A DNA stretch of 64,000 nucleotides, taken from NCBI RefSeq assembly GCF_000744375.1, contig NZ_JQLU01000005.1, positions 2,093,496 to 2,157,495 of the forward strand, read 5' to 3'. Positions 1 to 9,462 of the stretch are shown in pieces. Position 1 is the stretch's first letter, and each line of letters starts with the position of its first letter. The position numbers were made by a program, and so were the translations under genes. The notes under the pieces were generated by a model that worked only from the letters and a program-made list of their open reading frames with translations, made no database searches and was not told the DNA's origin. The stretch is from Carnobacterium gallinarum DSM 4847. GTDB lineage: Bacteria; Bacillota; Bacilli; Lactobacillales; Carnobacteriaceae.

Positions 1-743
1 CTAATTGCTTTCACAGAATCAACAGCATTTCCCATCGCAATCGCATAATGAGCATATTCTAACATGGCTAAATCATTTTCATTATCTCCAATAGCCATGA
101 CATTTTCAGCAGGGATATTTAAACTTTTCGCTAAATCAGCAACAGCATTTCCTTTGTTGGCTTTCTTATTTAAGATTTCAAAGTAAAAATCAGTACTTTT
201 AATTAACGTATATTTGTCGTAATAACTAGGATCTATTTGAGCAATTCCATGATCTAAAATCTCAGGTTTATCAATCATCATCATTTTACTGATTTCCATT
301 GTCTGATCCATTTCTTCAACAGCCCGATATTTTAAAGGAATACTTACTAAAGTAGCTTCATGAACCGTATATTCACTAATATCTTTATTTGCAGTGTAAA
401 GGTGATCCATATCAAATGTTTGAAAATGAACGCCGATTTTACGACTTAAAGCTTCCAATTCTAAGAAATCTGAATAACCTAATGTATGATGGACAATCGC
501 ATGACCATCATGAGTACTTTGGACAAGGGCGCCATTATACGTGATACAGAAATCGCCTTCCTCTTGTAAGTTCAATTCTTCTAAAAATTTAGTTACCCCA
601 ACTAATGGGCGACCCGTGCATAAAACAATTTTAATGCCTTTTTCTTTAGCTTTTAATAACGTTTCCTTTACAAACGGGCTGATTTTACTTTCAGGTGTTA
701 ACAAGGTTCCATCCAAATCAATGGCAATTAATTCAATACTCAT
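1..743 (-). CDS. Cof-type HAD-IIB phosphatase (YidA-like), 3' end outside window
   Basis: The N-terminus MSIELIAIDLDGTLL carries the HAD nucleophile motif DxDGT. The motif CTGRP follows near residue 42 (motif II region), and the visible end has GDNENDLAMLEYA, the motif IV loop of Cof/YidA sugar-phosphate phosphatases. A Shine-Dalgarno AGGAGG lies just upstream and overlaps the stop of the preceding HD gene, so the two are probably translated together in one operon with lipL. The family dephosphorylates sugar phosphates or flavin nucleotides in the cytoplasm; the substrate cannot be read here. About 248 codons are visible and the last ones lie beyond base 1. Family sure, substrate unknown. Confidence 0.9.
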   Translation of the reverse strand, partial: MSIELIAIDLDGTLLTPESKISPFVKETLLKAKEKGIKIVLCTGRPLVGVTKFLEELNLQEEGDFCITYNGALVQSTHDGHAIVHHTLGYSDFLELEALSRKIGVHFQTFDMDHLYTANKDISEYTVHEATLVSIPLKYRAVEEMDQTMEISKMMMIDKPEILDHGIAQIDPSYYDKYTLIKSTDFYFEILNKKANKGNAVADLAKSLNIPAENVMAIGDNENDLAMLEYAHYAIAMGNAVDSVKAI

Positions 744-758
744 ACTGTCAAATTCCTC

Positions 759-2138
759 CTAGTTGTTTTTTGGCTCCGTAATGGCTCCATTATTAATATA
801 GTGCGTAAACTCTTCAAAAATAGATTCAAAGAGATTAACTTCTGTTTGTTGGGCAAGAGGGGCTAAAATTTCTTTTGGAAAATAAAAACGCTCATCGCCA
901 CGGGCTTTTCCTGTAATCGCAGCTACAATGTCACTAGCTTTGGAAAGTTCAATAAAACTACCATCAGCTTGAACAAGTTCAATTTGAGTTCTTGTATTGA
1001 CAGTTTTTGGTCGATAGAAGTCATATGGTAAATCATAACTATTATTTAACGCCGTGTAATAGTCTGTATCATAGCCAGCAGCTGTAATTAATGCCTTCAT
1101 TTTTTCAATAATTTCTAAATCAGTATCTAAATTAAAAGAAACCGACTTAAATGGATGTCGATCTAAGAAACGCCCCGCTAAATCACTTAAAACAGAATCA
1201 TTTTCTTCTCGCCATTTAGTGAAATAAGTAGTAAGCGTTCCATCATCAAGTTTTAGATAGTCTTTTAAAGTGACCTTATTTTCAAAGAAAGGAATTAACG
1301 AAGCTACCGAATGCTGAAACTTGTAATCAGGATCTAAATAAAGTTCCTTCGCCCGCTTTAGCAAATGGTTTAAAATAACTTCCATTCCACGAGATACTGG
1401 ATGAAAATAAACTTGCATATACATTTGATAGCGGCTGACAATGTAATCTTCCACTGCATGCATACCAGAGACTTGAAAAGAAATTCCTTCTTTGTAAGGA
1501 CGGATGACACGCAAAATTCGTGTTAAATCAAATGTTCCATAATTCACCCCGGTAAAATACGCATCGCGTAACAAATAATCCATTCGATCAGCATCAATTT
1601 GGCTAGAAATTAATTGCACAACTTGAGGATTGGGATACGTTTTTTGAATCACACTAGCAACTTTTTCTGGGAAATCATAGCTGACTTGACGTAAAATACG
1701 GTTTACCTCAGTCTCTTCAGAAGTAATAATTTCTGCAGTAAAGGCTTCATGATCGGTTTCAAAAATCCGTTCAAATGTATGAGAATAAGGTCCATGTCCC
1801 ATATCGTGAAGCAACGCTGCACATAAAACAACTAAGCGTTCACTATCATCCCATCCACCATCTCCAGGTGTGACTGTTGCAAAATTACGGGTAAACTTAT
1901 CACAGATGCGGCGAGCGATTTCATAAACACCAAGAGAATGAGTAAAGCGAGAATGCTCGGCTCCATGAAAGGTAAATAATGCTGTTCCTAGTTGCTTTAT
2001 CCGACGTAAGCGTTGGAATTCTCGGCTACCAATTAAATCAAGAATCACTTGATGTTGTACATGAATATAATCATGTACGGGGTCACGAAAAACTTTTTCA
2101 ACTGGTAATAACTGATCTTTGTAAGGGACCAAACTCAT
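759..2138 (-). CDS. HD-domain dNTP triphosphohydrolase-like protein (YwfO/EF1143 family)
   Basis: This 459-residue cytoplasmic protein starts with FRDPVHDYIHVQ and has QRLRRIKQLGTA, then HSRFTHSLGVYE and the metal-binding HD motif LLHDMGHGPYSHTFE. This is the arrangement of the YwfO/EF1143 branch of HD hydrolases, related to dGTPases. Characterised relatives hydrolyse dNTPs, so a role in nucleotide pool control is likely but inferred. The start ATG overlaps the stop of lipL by four bases (ATGA), which indicates translational coupling. The HAD phosphatase gene follows after 15 bases. Length is normal for the family and all metal ligands visible in the motif are present. Confidence 0.88.
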   Translation of the reverse strand: MSLVPYKDQLLPVEKVFRDPVHDYIHVQHQVILDLIGSREFQRLRRIKQLGTALFTFHGAEHSRFTHSLGVYEIARRICDKFTRNFATVTPGDGGWDDSERLVVLCAALLHDMGHGPYSHTFERIFETDHEAFTAEIITSEETEVNRILRQVSYDFPEKVASVIQKTYPNPQVVQLISSQIDADRMDYLLRDAYFTGVNYGTFDLTRILRVIRPYKEGISFQVSGMHAVEDYIVSRYQMYMQVYFHPVSRGMEVILNHLLKRAKELYLDPDYKFQHSVASLIPFFENKVTLKDYLKLDDGTLTTYFTKWREENDSVLSDLAGRFLDRHPFKSVSFNLDTDLEIIEKMKALITAAGYDTDYYTALNNSYDLPYDFYRPKTVNTRTQIELVQADGSFIELSKASDIVAAITGKARGDERFYFPKEILAPLAQQTEVNLFESIFEEFTHYINNGAITEPKNN

Positions 2139-3007
2139 TGTAACAACTCCTTATTTAAATTATCTTGTAACATTTGTTCATTTCGTTGAACCATTTTCGT
2201 AAAGGCAATCTGATAATCTGTTACTAATTCATCAGTATAGCTTCCAGTTGTAATTTGATTGCCAGCAGTTCGCAAGCTAGTCAAAATCAGTTCTTTAACT
2301 TGTTCAACGGTAAGAGTGGTTTCCAATAATTCATCAAGGTTAGCCATTACGTCAGGATCCACTGCTGGGAATTTCCATTTAGTTGCTTCGCCTTTTAAAC
2401 CAGCCGTATAGAAGCGCTGAATCATTTCTGAACGTTTTTTTTGGTTGCCATTTACACTCATATAAATCATGATGCCAACCCCATTACGCATACGACGTTG
2501 AGCAATTCCAGCGAATTTTTTGCCATCAATACTTAAATCAAAATCACCAGGGCAATAAGAATCCACAATTTCATAGGCTTCAATCTGCTTGCCGTAGTCT
2601 TTAAAGGCTTGTCGAATCAGCTGTAACATATACTCATAACCAGCATCAATACTGATTTTATGTCCAAGGGATTCAGGTAAAATTAAAGATAGATTTAAAA
2701 TTCCGCTATCGGCTACAACTGCTAATCCACCAGCATTCCGAACTAAATAATTTTTTTGTTCTTTTTCTAAAGTAGTCAAGCCGTCTTGGAAATAAGGCAA
2801 TTTTGTATCCATCATGCCTAAAATAACTAATTCCTCAGCTGTCCAAAAATGCAAAGCACCCTTTGCTTGATTCGCACCAACTTGTTTTAATAAGCTATCA
2901 CCTAAAGCAAAGTGGCTTAAAAATTGATTAGAAAAAGGCATCGATTTGCTATCAAAGAGTTCATACGGTTGTTCATATAAATAATTAACATTAGTCAATT
3001 CGGTCAT
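2135..3007 (-). CDS. lipL: octanoyl-[GcvH]:protein N-octanoyltransferase LipL-like
   Basis: The protein belongs to the lipoate-ligase/octanoyltransferase fold. RNAGGLAVVADSGILNLSLI matches the substrate-binding strand, and DSYCPGDFDL followed by GKKFAGIAQRRMRNG matches LipL, whose catalytic Cys is expected at residue 152 here. LipL moves octanoyl or lipoyl groups from GcvH to E2 subunits of 2-oxoacid dehydrogenases. I place the start at the ATG at 3007 because AAGGA lies 10 bases upstream; an in-frame ATG at 3040 has no such site. The gene heads a minus-strand operon with the HD hydrolase and is divergent from an E1-alpha/E1-beta pair, a functionally suggestive neighbour. Confidence 0.85.
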   Translation of the reverse strand: MTELTNVNYLYEQPYELFDSKSMPFSNQFLSHFALGDSLLKQVGANQAKGALHFWTAEELVILGMMDTKLPYFQDGLTTLEKEQKNYLVRNAGGLAVVADSGILNLSLILPESLGHKISIDAGYEYMLQLIRQAFKDYGKQIEAYEIVDSYCPGDFDLSIDGKKFAGIAQRRMRNGVGIMIYMSVNGNQKKRSEMIQRFYTAGLKGEATKWKFPAVDPDVMANLDELLETTLTVEQVKELILTSLRTAGNQITTGSYTDELVTDYQIAFTKMVQRNEQMLQDNLNKELLQ

Positions 3008-3148
3008 TCTATCGACGTCCTTCATAAGTGTATTGTACATATAACTTGCTAATTTAACATATTTCTAACCTTATTATAGCAAAAAATATACAGAGAAGTC
3101 CGGATAATAAATGATTTTAAAAAATTACTAAAAGTTTTGGCAGAATGA

Positions 3149-3178
3149 TTGACCTTTATTTGAGAAAAAGGCTATACT
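3149..3178 (+). promoter_or_regulatory. sigma-A-type promoter of the E1 dehydrogenase operon
   Basis: TTGACC (3149-3154) and TATACT (3173-3178) are separated by 18 bases, about 100 bases ahead of the E1-alpha start. The long leader also contains an unused AAAGGAGG near 3212. Read directly from the sequence; not tested. Confidence 0.55.
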
Positions 3179-3279
3179 GTTTACAATTGATTCTAGAGAG
3201 AACATATGTAAAAGGAGGTTATTTAAGATAGATAAAACGCAACGCTTATTTACTTATGAAGGGTGTTAGGAGGATTAAA

Positions 3280-4284
3280 ATGAAGCACATTGCAAATTTA
3301 GCTGGACTAACAGATGCAGACTTTAAACAGATTTATCAAAAAATGTGGGAGATTCGTTTTTTTGATGAAGAGGTAGAACGTCTATTCAAAGCTGGTGAGA
3401 TTCATGGAACAACACATTTATCTATTGGTCAAGAAGCTACTGCTGTAGGCTCTGGATATTTGTTAGAGAAAACGGATTGGATTACATCGACTCATCGAGG
3501 GCATGGACATACGATTGCTAAAGGAACAGATATGACTGCAATGATGGCAGAATTATTTGGTAAAAAAAGTGGAACGAATGGTGGTAAAGGTGGCAGTATG
3601 CATATTGCTGAATTAGCGACAGGAAATCTAGGTTCCAATGGAATTGTTGGAGCAGGTTATCCTATTGCCGTTGGCGCGGCTTTAAGCATGCAGATGCAAA
3701 ATAAAGATGCCATCACCATTTGTTATGCGGGAGATGGCTCTACTAATGAAGGTAGCTTTCATGAAGCCTTAAATCTAGCATCAATTTGGCATTTACCTGT
3801 GATTTTCTTTATTGAAAATAATCAATATGGCATGAGTAGTAAAATCGACAAAATGATTAATATTCCTGAGATTTCACTGCGAGCAGCTAGTTATGGATTT
3901 CCTGGTGTCACTATTGATGGCAATGATTTAGTCGCCGTTATCGATGCAACCTATACAGCTATTCAACGCGGGAAGTCTGGTGCTGGTCCTACTTTAATCG
4001 AAGCTTTAACTTATCGTTTTAAAGGGCACTCTAAGTCTGATCAACGACTGTATCGAAGTAAAACGGAGGAAGATGAGTGGCAAGAACAGCGAGACCCTTT
4101 AAAACTAACTAGCAAGTTGTTAATTGAATCTGGTGCGGCAACTAAAATAGAACTGATAGAAATTGAACAAAGTGCTTTAAAAAATGTTCAACAAGCCACT
4201 GCAACAGCTCGTAACAGCGAAGATGTTACCTTAGCCGATTTAACGACACATGTTTATGCGGATTCAAAGGAGGCTCATAGATGA
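3280..4284 (+). CDS. thiamine-diphosphate dehydrogenase E1 component, alpha subunit (AcoA/PdhA-like)
   Basis: The protein has the E1-alpha signature: [37 protein letters not shown], and the ThDP/Mg-binding motif [15 protein letters not shown] followed by [15 protein letters not shown]. It would decarboxylate a 2-oxoacid or cleave acetoin together with the beta subunit encoded next. The [11 protein letters not shown] stretch is most like acetoin dehydrogenase AcoA and the shorter PdhA types; substrate is not certain. AGGAGG six bases upstream supports the start at 3280, although the frame is open from an ATG at 3256. Its stop overlaps the beta-subunit start (ATGA). No E2 or E3 gene follows, which is unusual. 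Confidence 0.87.
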   Translation: MKHIANLAGLTDADFKQIYQKMWEIRFFDEEVERLFKAGEIHGTTHLSIGQEATAVGSGYLLEKTDWITSTHRGHGHTIAKGTDMTAMMAELFGKKSGTNGGKGGSMHIAELATGNLGSNGIVGAGYPIAVGAALSMQMQNKDAITICYAGDGSTNEGSFHEALNLASIWHLPVIFFIENNQYGMSSKIDKMINIPEISLRAASYGFPGVTIDGNDLVAVIDATYTAIQRGKSGAGPTLIEALTYRFKGHSKSDQRLYRSKTEEDEWQEQRDPLKLTSKLLIESGAATKIELIEIEQSALKNVQQATATARNSEDVTLADLTTHVYADSKEAHR

Positions 4285-5279
4285 GAGAGATTACTTATAT
4301 TGAAGCAGTTAATGAAGCTTTAGATGAAGCATTGGCAGAAGATGAAGCTGTCTTTTTATTAGGAGAAGATATAGGTGTTTATGGAGGTGGATTTGGTGCG
4401 ACGAAAGGATTAGTTGAAAAATACGGTGAACAGCGAATTCGTTCTACACCAATTTCAGAAAGTGCCATTGCAGGAGCGGCAGTTGGGGCAGCAATTACTG
4501 GAATGCGTCCGATTATTGAATTACAATTTTCTGATTTTATTACAATAGCTATGGATCAGTTAGTCAATCAAGCAGCTAAAATTCATTATATGTATGGTGG
4601 AAAAGCGAAGGTCCCTATGGTGATGCGCACAGCTGGTGGTTCAGGAACCGGAGCGGCCGCTCAGCATTCCCAAAGCCTAGAAAATTGGACAGCCCATATT
4701 CCAGGTTTAAAAGTTGTTCAACCGGCAACTGCTTATGATGCAAAAGGTTTGCTTCATGCAGCGATTGAAGATGATAATCCAGTGATGTTTTACGAGCATA
4801 AATTATGTTATCAGACAACCTCAGAAGTTCCAATTGGTAAATACATTATTCCATTAGGTGTTGCGAACATTAAACAAGTAGGAACTGATTGTACCGTTGT
4901 AGCAACAGGAATTATGGTTCATAAAACAATGGAAGTTGCTAAAAAATTAGCTAAAGAAGGCATTTCAGTTGAAGTCATCGATCCTCGGACGTTGGTTCCA
5001 TTAGACAGTGAAACGATTATTCAATCTGTTAAAAAAACGGGACGTTTAGTCGTAGTTCATGAAGCGGTGAAGCGGAGTGGATTTGGTGGAGAAGTAGTAA
5101 GTTTAGTTGCTGAAAGTGACGCTTTTTATCATTTAAAAGCACCTATTAAGCGGTTAGGTGGAGTGGCGATTCCAATGCCTTATCAAAAAGAATTAGAAAA
5201 ACATGCAATTCCACAAGTTGAAGAAATTACCCAAGCAATCTATGAAGTAATGACTAGTAATGTAACTATAACTAAATAA
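4281..5279 (+). CDS. thiamine-diphosphate dehydrogenase E1 component, beta subunit (AcoB/PdhB-like)
   Basis: The 332-residue protein matches E1-beta throughout: [69 protein letters not shown], and a transketolase C-terminal domain with [16 protein letters not shown]. It pairs with the alpha subunit as an alpha2-beta2 heterotetramer that holds ThDP at the interface. Start overlaps the alpha stop by four bases with AAAGGAGG upstream, so the pair is translationally coupled. The next gene, 20 bases on, is a SorC-type regulator rather than the usual dihydrolipoyl acyltransferase. The E2 partner must be supplied from elsewhere, or the pair acts without one. Confidence 0.87.
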   Translation: MREITYIEAVNEALDEALAEDEAVFLLGEDIGVYGGGFGATKGLVEKYGEQRIRSTPISESAIAGAAVGAAITGMRPIIELQFSDFITIAMDQLVNQAAKIHYMYGGKAKVPMVMRTAGGSGTGAAAQHSQSLENWTAHIPGLKVVQPATAYDAKGLLHAAIEDDNPVMFYEHKLCYQTTSEVPIGKYIIPLGVANIKQVGTDCTVVATGIMVHKTMEVAKKLAKEGISVEVIDPRTLVPLDSETIIQSVKKTGRLVVVHEAVKRSGFGGEVVSLVAESDAFYHLKAPIKRLGGVAIPMPYQKELEKHAIPQVEEITQAIYEVMTSNVTITK

Positions 5280-5299
5280 CTTTAAAAGGATTTGGATAC

Positions 5300-6250
5300 G
5301 TGAAATTTACAGAAGATCGACGTAAAATTTTAAAAGTAGCAACAATGTATTATACAGATGGATTAACTCAAGCTGAGATTGCTGAAAAAATTGGTATTTC
5401 AAGACCAGTGATTTCAAAACTATTGAGAGAAGCTAGGGAACTGGGGATTGTTGAAATTTATATAAAAGATGAAAATGCCTGCTCGATTTCATTGGCATTA
5501 AACATTGAGACGGATTTTGCTTTAAAAGATGTAATTGTTGTCCCGACTACAAAGGAATTTTCTAAAAGTGTGATAAAGAAAAGCGTGGCTCGTGCTGCGG
5601 CTTCTTACATTACAAATCAATTAACTAAGGTAGAAAATTTGGGCTTATCTTGGGGAACAACAATTGCTGAAGTAATTGATGAGATGCCGTATTTATCCTA
5701 TCCTAACTTGACAATCCATCCTTTAGTTGGTGGAGTAGCTAGCCGTCACTTATTCTTAGATGCCAATCATTTAGCCTTTCTATTATCTGAAAAATTATCG
5801 GCTAATTGCCGGTACTTATATGCACCAGCCTTAGCTGAAAGTTTAGCTTTAAAAAAGATTTTAGAAACATCAATCTTAACAACCAGTGTCCTTCAGCAAG
5901 CTAAAAATGTTGATTTAGCATTAATTGGTGTCGGCAACCCAACGAATTCCAGTACATGGGAAGATCTTGCTTACATTGATTCAAATGAGTTGGAAAAATT
6001 ACAGGCGTTACATGTTGTTGGGGATGCAGTTGCCTCCTTTTTTGATGAAAAAGGGCAGCCTCTTCAAACAGATTTGACGGAACGTTTAATGGGCGTTACT
6101 ATTGAAGAGTTAAAACAAGTCAAGAACGTTGTAGCAGTAGCCACAGGTAGTGAAAAATGTGGGAGTATTCGAGCATTATTATTAGCAGGAGTCATAGATA
6201 CCTTAGTGATAGATCAAGAGATTGCAGAAGGCTTATGCCGAGATAAGTAA
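5300..6250 (+). CDS. SorC/DeoR-family sugar-binding transcriptional regulator
   Basis: The N-terminus (about residues 8-55: ILKVATMYYTDGLTQAEIAEKIGISRPVISKLLREARELG) is the helix-turn-helix of the SorC family. The rest is the SorC effector domain, with LGLSWGTTIAEVIDEMP, HPLVGGVASR and VALIGVGNP-like LALIGVGNPTNSSTWED. Members sense phosphorylated sugars or deoxyribonucleosides and control adjacent catabolic genes. The start is GTG with AAAAGGA about 10 bases upstream. It lies 20 bases after the E1-beta gene in the same orientation, so it probably controls the dehydrogenase pair; its ligand is not deducible. Confidence 0.85.
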   Translation: MKFTEDRRKILKVATMYYTDGLTQAEIAEKIGISRPVISKLLREARELGIVEIYIKDENACSISLALNIETDFALKDVIVVPTTKEFSKSVIKKSVARAAASYITNQLTKVENLGLSWGTTIAEVIDEMPYLSYPNLTIHPLVGGVASRHLFLDANHLAFLLSEKLSANCRYLYAPALAESLALKKILETSILTTSVLQQAKNVDLALIGVGNPTNSSTWEDLAYIDSNELEKLQALHVVGDAVASFFDEKGQPLQTDLTERLMGVTIEELKQVKNVVAVATGSEKCGSIRALLLAGVIDTLVIDQEIAEGLCRDK

Positions 6251-6268
6251 TGGAAGAGGAGTGAAGAA

Positions 6269-6700
6269 ATGGATTTAAAAGCTGGGACAGATGTAAAAAT
6301 TCATCTGACAACGCAAGTAAGCCAATATGGAACCCCGGAACAACATGTTTTTGATGTGATGGGACAAATGGTGCAAATGGGATCAGGATTGTATTTGCGT
6401 TATATAGAAATTGAAGAGGGGCAAGAAATTCCAGTTACCATTAAAGTTGAAGCTGATGGAACGCTAACTTTAATTCGTGCAGGAGCAACCAGAACACGTT
6501 TAAGATTTGGGATGGGTGAACGTTATGTAACTAATTATACGACTCCACAAGGCGTAATTGCATTAGAAACAGTGACCCATAAAATGCAAGTTAGCCTAAA
6601 AGAGAAACCCTTTTCAGGTGAGATTGATATTAACTATGATTTATATTTAGGTGAAGAAAAATTAGGAGAATATAAATTACAATTGCTTTTTACTGCCTAA
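6269..6700 (+). CDS. DUF1934 family protein (YwiB-like)
   Basis: This 143-residue protein reads as a beta-rich calycin-like fold: VKIHLTTQVSQYG, YLRYIEIEEGQ.IPVTIKVE, RAGATRTRLRFGMGERYVTNYTTPQG and a final strand block ending LQLLFTA. This pattern is that of DUF1934, usually found beside rpoE or argS in Firmicutes. Function is unknown. It sits 18 bases after the SorC regulator and 44 bases before rpoE, with GAAGAGGAG as a ribosome site, so it may be read both from the upstream operon and with rpoE. Confidence 0.8.
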   Translation: MDLKAGTDVKIHLTTQVSQYGTPEQHVFDVMGQMVQMGSGLYLRYIEIEEGQEIPVTIKVEADGTLTLIRAGATRTRLRFGMGERYVTNYTTPQGVIALETVTHKMQVSLKEKPFSGEIDINYDLYLGEEKLGEYKLQLLFTA

Positions 6701-6744
6701 ATATTGTATGATAAAGAGTAGACTGTTGAAAGGACGTGGCAAAC

Positions 6745-7344
6745 GTGGAATTGAAACAATTTGACGGTATGAAAAAAGAAGAATTGTCAATGATTGAAGT
6801 AGCTCATGCCATTTTAGAAGAAAAAGGAGATGTCATGGAATTTTCTGATGTAACAACAGCCATTCAGAAATACTTAGGCATTACCGCTGGCAAAATGAAA
6901 AAAAATACACCCCAATTTTATACAGATTTAAATATTGATGGAAGCTTTATTTCTCTAGGTGAAAATCGCTGGGGTTTACGTTCATGGTTCCCAATTGATT
7001 CAATTGATGAAGAAGTATCTCACTCAAATGATGAAGAAGATGAGGTTCCACGTCGTAAGAAGCGTAAGAAAGTTAGTGCTTTTGTTCCCGATGGCGACGA
7101 TGTAATTGACTATAATGATGACGATCCAGAAGATGAGGATGTTGTTTTAGTTGATGAAGAAGGCGTTGTAATTGATGATGACGAAGAAGAAGTTGAACAA
7201 TATAAATCTGATTTAACTGAACTTGGTGCGGATGAAGATGAAGAAGATGACTTGCCAGACGGCATTGAAGGCTCATTAACCTTAATCGATGAAGATGATG
7301 ACGAAGATGATGATTACACTGAAGACGAAGATGAAACAATCTAA
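6745..7344 (+). CDS. rpoE: DNA-directed RNA polymerase delta subunit
   Basis: The N-terminal HARE-HTH domain ([30 protein letters not shown] ... [25 protein letters not shown]) is followed by a basic patch RRKKRKK and a C-terminal tail of about 90 residues dominated by Asp and Glu, the hallmark of Gram-positive delta. Delta binds RNA polymerase, displaces nucleic acids and speeds recycling. I choose GTG at 6745, since AAAGGA lies 10 bases upstream; a GTG at 6736 is too close to that site. The acidic tail is encoded by a GA-rich repeat-like stretch. The gene directly precedes pyrG, the classical Bacillus order. Confidence 0.95.
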   Translation: MELKQFDGMKKEELSMIEVAHAILEEKGDVMEFSDVTTAIQKYLGITAGKMKKNTPQFYTDLNIDGSFISLGENRWGLRSWFPIDSIDEEVSHSNDEEDEVPRRKKRKKVSAFVPDGDDVIDYNDDDPEDEDVVLVDEEGVVIDDDEEEVEQYKSDLTELGADEDEEDDLPDGIEGSLTLIDEDDDEDDDYTEDEDETI

Positions 7345-7415
7345 TCTTTAATTTCAATCATATATCTATTTCTATCGTTATTTTATATGGAAATTAAAAG
7401 AAAAAAATAAATATC

Positions 7416-7444
7416 TTGACGAGTGCGTCATTAGATTGTATTAT
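7416..7444 (+). promoter_or_regulatory. pyrG promoter with GGG initiation site
   Basis: TTGACG (7416-7421), a 17-base spacer and TATTAT (7439-7444) are followed seven bases later by GGGCTCCC starting at 7452. Starting transcription at a GGGC run just before the first C is the arrangement known for pyrG in Bacillus subtilis, where scarce CTP causes repeated G addition. Confidence 0.8.
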
Positions 7445-7451
7445 CTTTATT

Positions 7452-7544
7452 GGGCTCCCTAAAGAGAAATCTTAAAGGACCGATAAGATAAAATGATATC
7501 TAAGCTCCCTATTCATTAGTGAATGGGGAGCTTTGTTTTGTTTT
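7452..7544 (+). promoter_or_regulatory. pyrG leader: CTP-sensitive reiterative-transcription attenuator
   Basis: The predicted transcript begins GGGCUCCC. At 7502-7533 a terminator hairpin forms, with arms AAGCTCCCTATTCA and TGAATGGGGAGCTT around TTAG, followed by TTTGTTTTGTTTTTTT. In the known B. subtilis mechanism extra Gs added at +1 under low CTP pair with the CU-rich 5' arm of this terminator and allow read-through. Every element needed is visible here; activity is inferred from the family. Confidence 0.78.
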
Positions 7545-7798
7545 TTTAGCAGATGAAACCCAGATAAACCAGCGGGGAATTAAAAAACATCTTAAAAATC
7601 AGATGTTGCTTTAAGTGCCAAACGAAATCTATCAGTAATTGTTATTTATTTTTAGATTGAGGAGCTTAAGTTTTTGATTACTTAAAAATTTAACGAAAAA
7701 GGGAGTGAAAGCAACAAGTTTGATACTGGTTTGTCAATAAACAATTAATTTATTGATTTTAATGAAACACAACACTAAAAAAGAAGGAGTTCGATTTA
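7545..7798 (+). other. pyrG 5' untranslated segment
   Basis: About 250 bases between the attenuator and the pyrG start hold no credible gene. The only clear signal is AGAAGGAG before the ATG at 7799. Confidence 0.6.
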
Positions 7799-9397
7799 AT
7801 GACCAAGTATATTTTTGTAACAGGCGGCGTTGTATCTTCAATAGGAAAGGGCATTGTGGCAGCTTCTTTAGGCCGATTGCTGAAAAATCGTGGATTAAAG
7901 GTAACCATTCAAAAATTTGATCCATACATTAACGTTGATCCAGGTACAATGAGTCCTTATCAACATGGGGAAGTTTTTGTAACCGATGATGGTGCGGAAA
8001 CTGATTTAGATTTAGGTCATTATGAACGTTTTATTGATATCAATTTAAATAAATATTCAAATGTAACCACAGGAAAAGTGTACTCTGAAGTGTTACGTAA
8101 AGAACGTAAAGGGGAGTATCTAGGCGCAACGGTTCAAGTTATTCCTCACATCACGAATGAAATCAAAGAAAAAATTATGCGTGCTGCCCAAACAACAGAT
8201 GCGGATATTATTATCACAGAAGTTGGTGGAACGGTTGGGGATATTGAATCATTGCCATTTTTAGAAGCATTGCGTCAAATGAAAGCTGATGTTGGTTCTG
8301 AAAATGTGATGTATATTCACACAACATTAATTCCATATTTAAAAGCCGCTGGTGAAATGAAAACTAAACCAACTCAACATAGCGTGAAAGAGCTACGTAG
8401 TTTGGGGATTCAACCAAATATTTTAGTAGTTCGTACTGAAAAACCAGTAGCACAAAATGTGAAAGACAAACTAGCTTCATTCTGTGATGTCAATCCTGAA
8501 GCAGTTATTGAGTCTCGTGATGTAGAAACACTTTATTCAATTCCATTGGCCCTACAAGCTCAAGGAATGGATCAAATCGTCTGCGATCATTTGAAAATAG
8601 ATGCCCCTGTTGCGGATATGACGGAATGGATTCAATTGGAAGAAAAAGTATTGAGCTTGAAGAAAACAACAAGAATTGCGTTAGTTGGGAAATACGTTGA
8701 GTTACCAGATGCGTATTTATCAGTAGTTGAAGCTTTGAAACATGCTGGATTTACCTATGATTCTGATATTGAGATTGACTGGGTGAATGCAGAACACGTG
8801 ACAACGGAAAACGTTGCTAGCTTATTAAAAACTGCAGATGGAATCTTAGTTCCAGGTGGATTTGGTGATCGAGGGTTAGAAGGAAAAATTGCAGCGATTC
8901 AATATGCCCGCGAAAGTAAAGTACCATTTTTAGGCATCTGTCTAGGAATGCAATTGGCTTGTGTTGAGTTTGCTCGTAATGTTGTTGGATTAGAAGATGC
9001 AGATTCTGCTGAAACGAAACCGGATTGCCAAAATAATATTATTGATTTAATGAGCGACCAAGAAAATGTTGAAAATCTTGGTGGAACGTTACGTTTAGGA
9101 TTGTATCCATGTCAATTAACTCCAGGCTCTGTTGCCGCAAAAGCCTATGATAATGCTGAAGTGGTTGAAGAACGTCATCGTCATCGCTACGAATTTAACA
9201 ATGATTACCGTCAACAATTAACAGATGCAGGGTTAGTATTCTCTGGTTTATCACCAGATGGTCGTTTAGTTGAGATTGTTGAACTTGAAGATCATCCATT
9301 TTATGTTGCGTGTCAATTCCATCCAGAATTAATTTCACGTCCAACACGTCCCCAAAAATTATTTAAAGCTTTTGTTGGTGCAACATTAGCTAAATAA
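7799..9397 (+). CDS. pyrG: CTP synthase
   Basis: The 532-residue enzyme aminates UTP to CTP with glutamine. The N-terminal synthetase domain begins [24 protein letters not shown] (P-loop) and has [40 protein letters not shown]. The C-terminal class I glutamine amidotransferase domain has GGFGDRG, the nucleophile elbow [11 protein letters not shown] and the His/Glu pair in CQFHPELIS. Length is normal. It is preceded by its own promoter and a CTP-sensing leader and followed by a strong hairpin terminator, so it is transcribed alone. Unlike Bacillus there is no fba gene between pyrG and murA. Confidence 0.97.
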   Translation: MTKYIFVTGGVVSSIGKGIVAASLGRLLKNRGLKVTIQKFDPYINVDPGTMSPYQHGEVFVTDDGAETDLDLGHYERFIDINLNKYSNVTTGKVYSEVLRKERKGEYLGATVQVIPHITNEIKEKIMRAAQTTDADIIITEVGGTVGDIESLPFLEALRQMKADVGSENVMYIHTTLIPYLKAAGEMKTKPTQHSVKELRSLGIQPNILVVRTEKPVAQNVKDKLASFCDVNPEAVIESRDVETLYSIPLALQAQGMDQIVCDHLKIDAPVADMTEWIQLEEKVLSLKKTTRIALVGKYVELPDAYLSVVEALKHAGFTYDSDIEIDWVNAEHVTTENVASLLKTADGILVPGGFGDRGLEGKIAAIQYARESKVPFLGICLGMQLACVEFARNVVGLEDADSAETKPDCQNNIIDLMSDQENVENLGGTLRLGLYPCQLTPGSVAAKAYDNAEVVEERHRHRYEFNNDYRQQLTDAGLVFSGLSPDGRLVEIVELEDHPFYVACQFHPELISRPTRPQKLFKAFVGATLAK

Positions 9398-9404
9398 AAT
9401 TAGT

Positions 9405-9462
9405 AAAAAGTTGTTTAGACTCAGAAAAACTCACTTTTTTGAATCTAAACACTTTTTATTTT
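9405..9462 (+). terminator. rho-independent terminator after pyrG
   Basis: Arms AAAAAGTTGTTTAGA and TCTAAACACTTTTT pair with a single bulged T, and a T-rich tail follows. Confidence 0.75.

Noticed and set aside
3205-3270. Possible leader peptide before the E1-alpha gene, after AAAGGAGG at about 3212
   Set aside because: No ATG, GTG or TTG at the right distance; only an ATA codon, and the 13-codon frame shows no regulatory pattern.
7073-7357. 94-codon frame antisense to rpoE
   Set aside because: It is the mirror of the acidic Asp/Glu codons of the delta subunit, giving a His/Leu-rich artefact.
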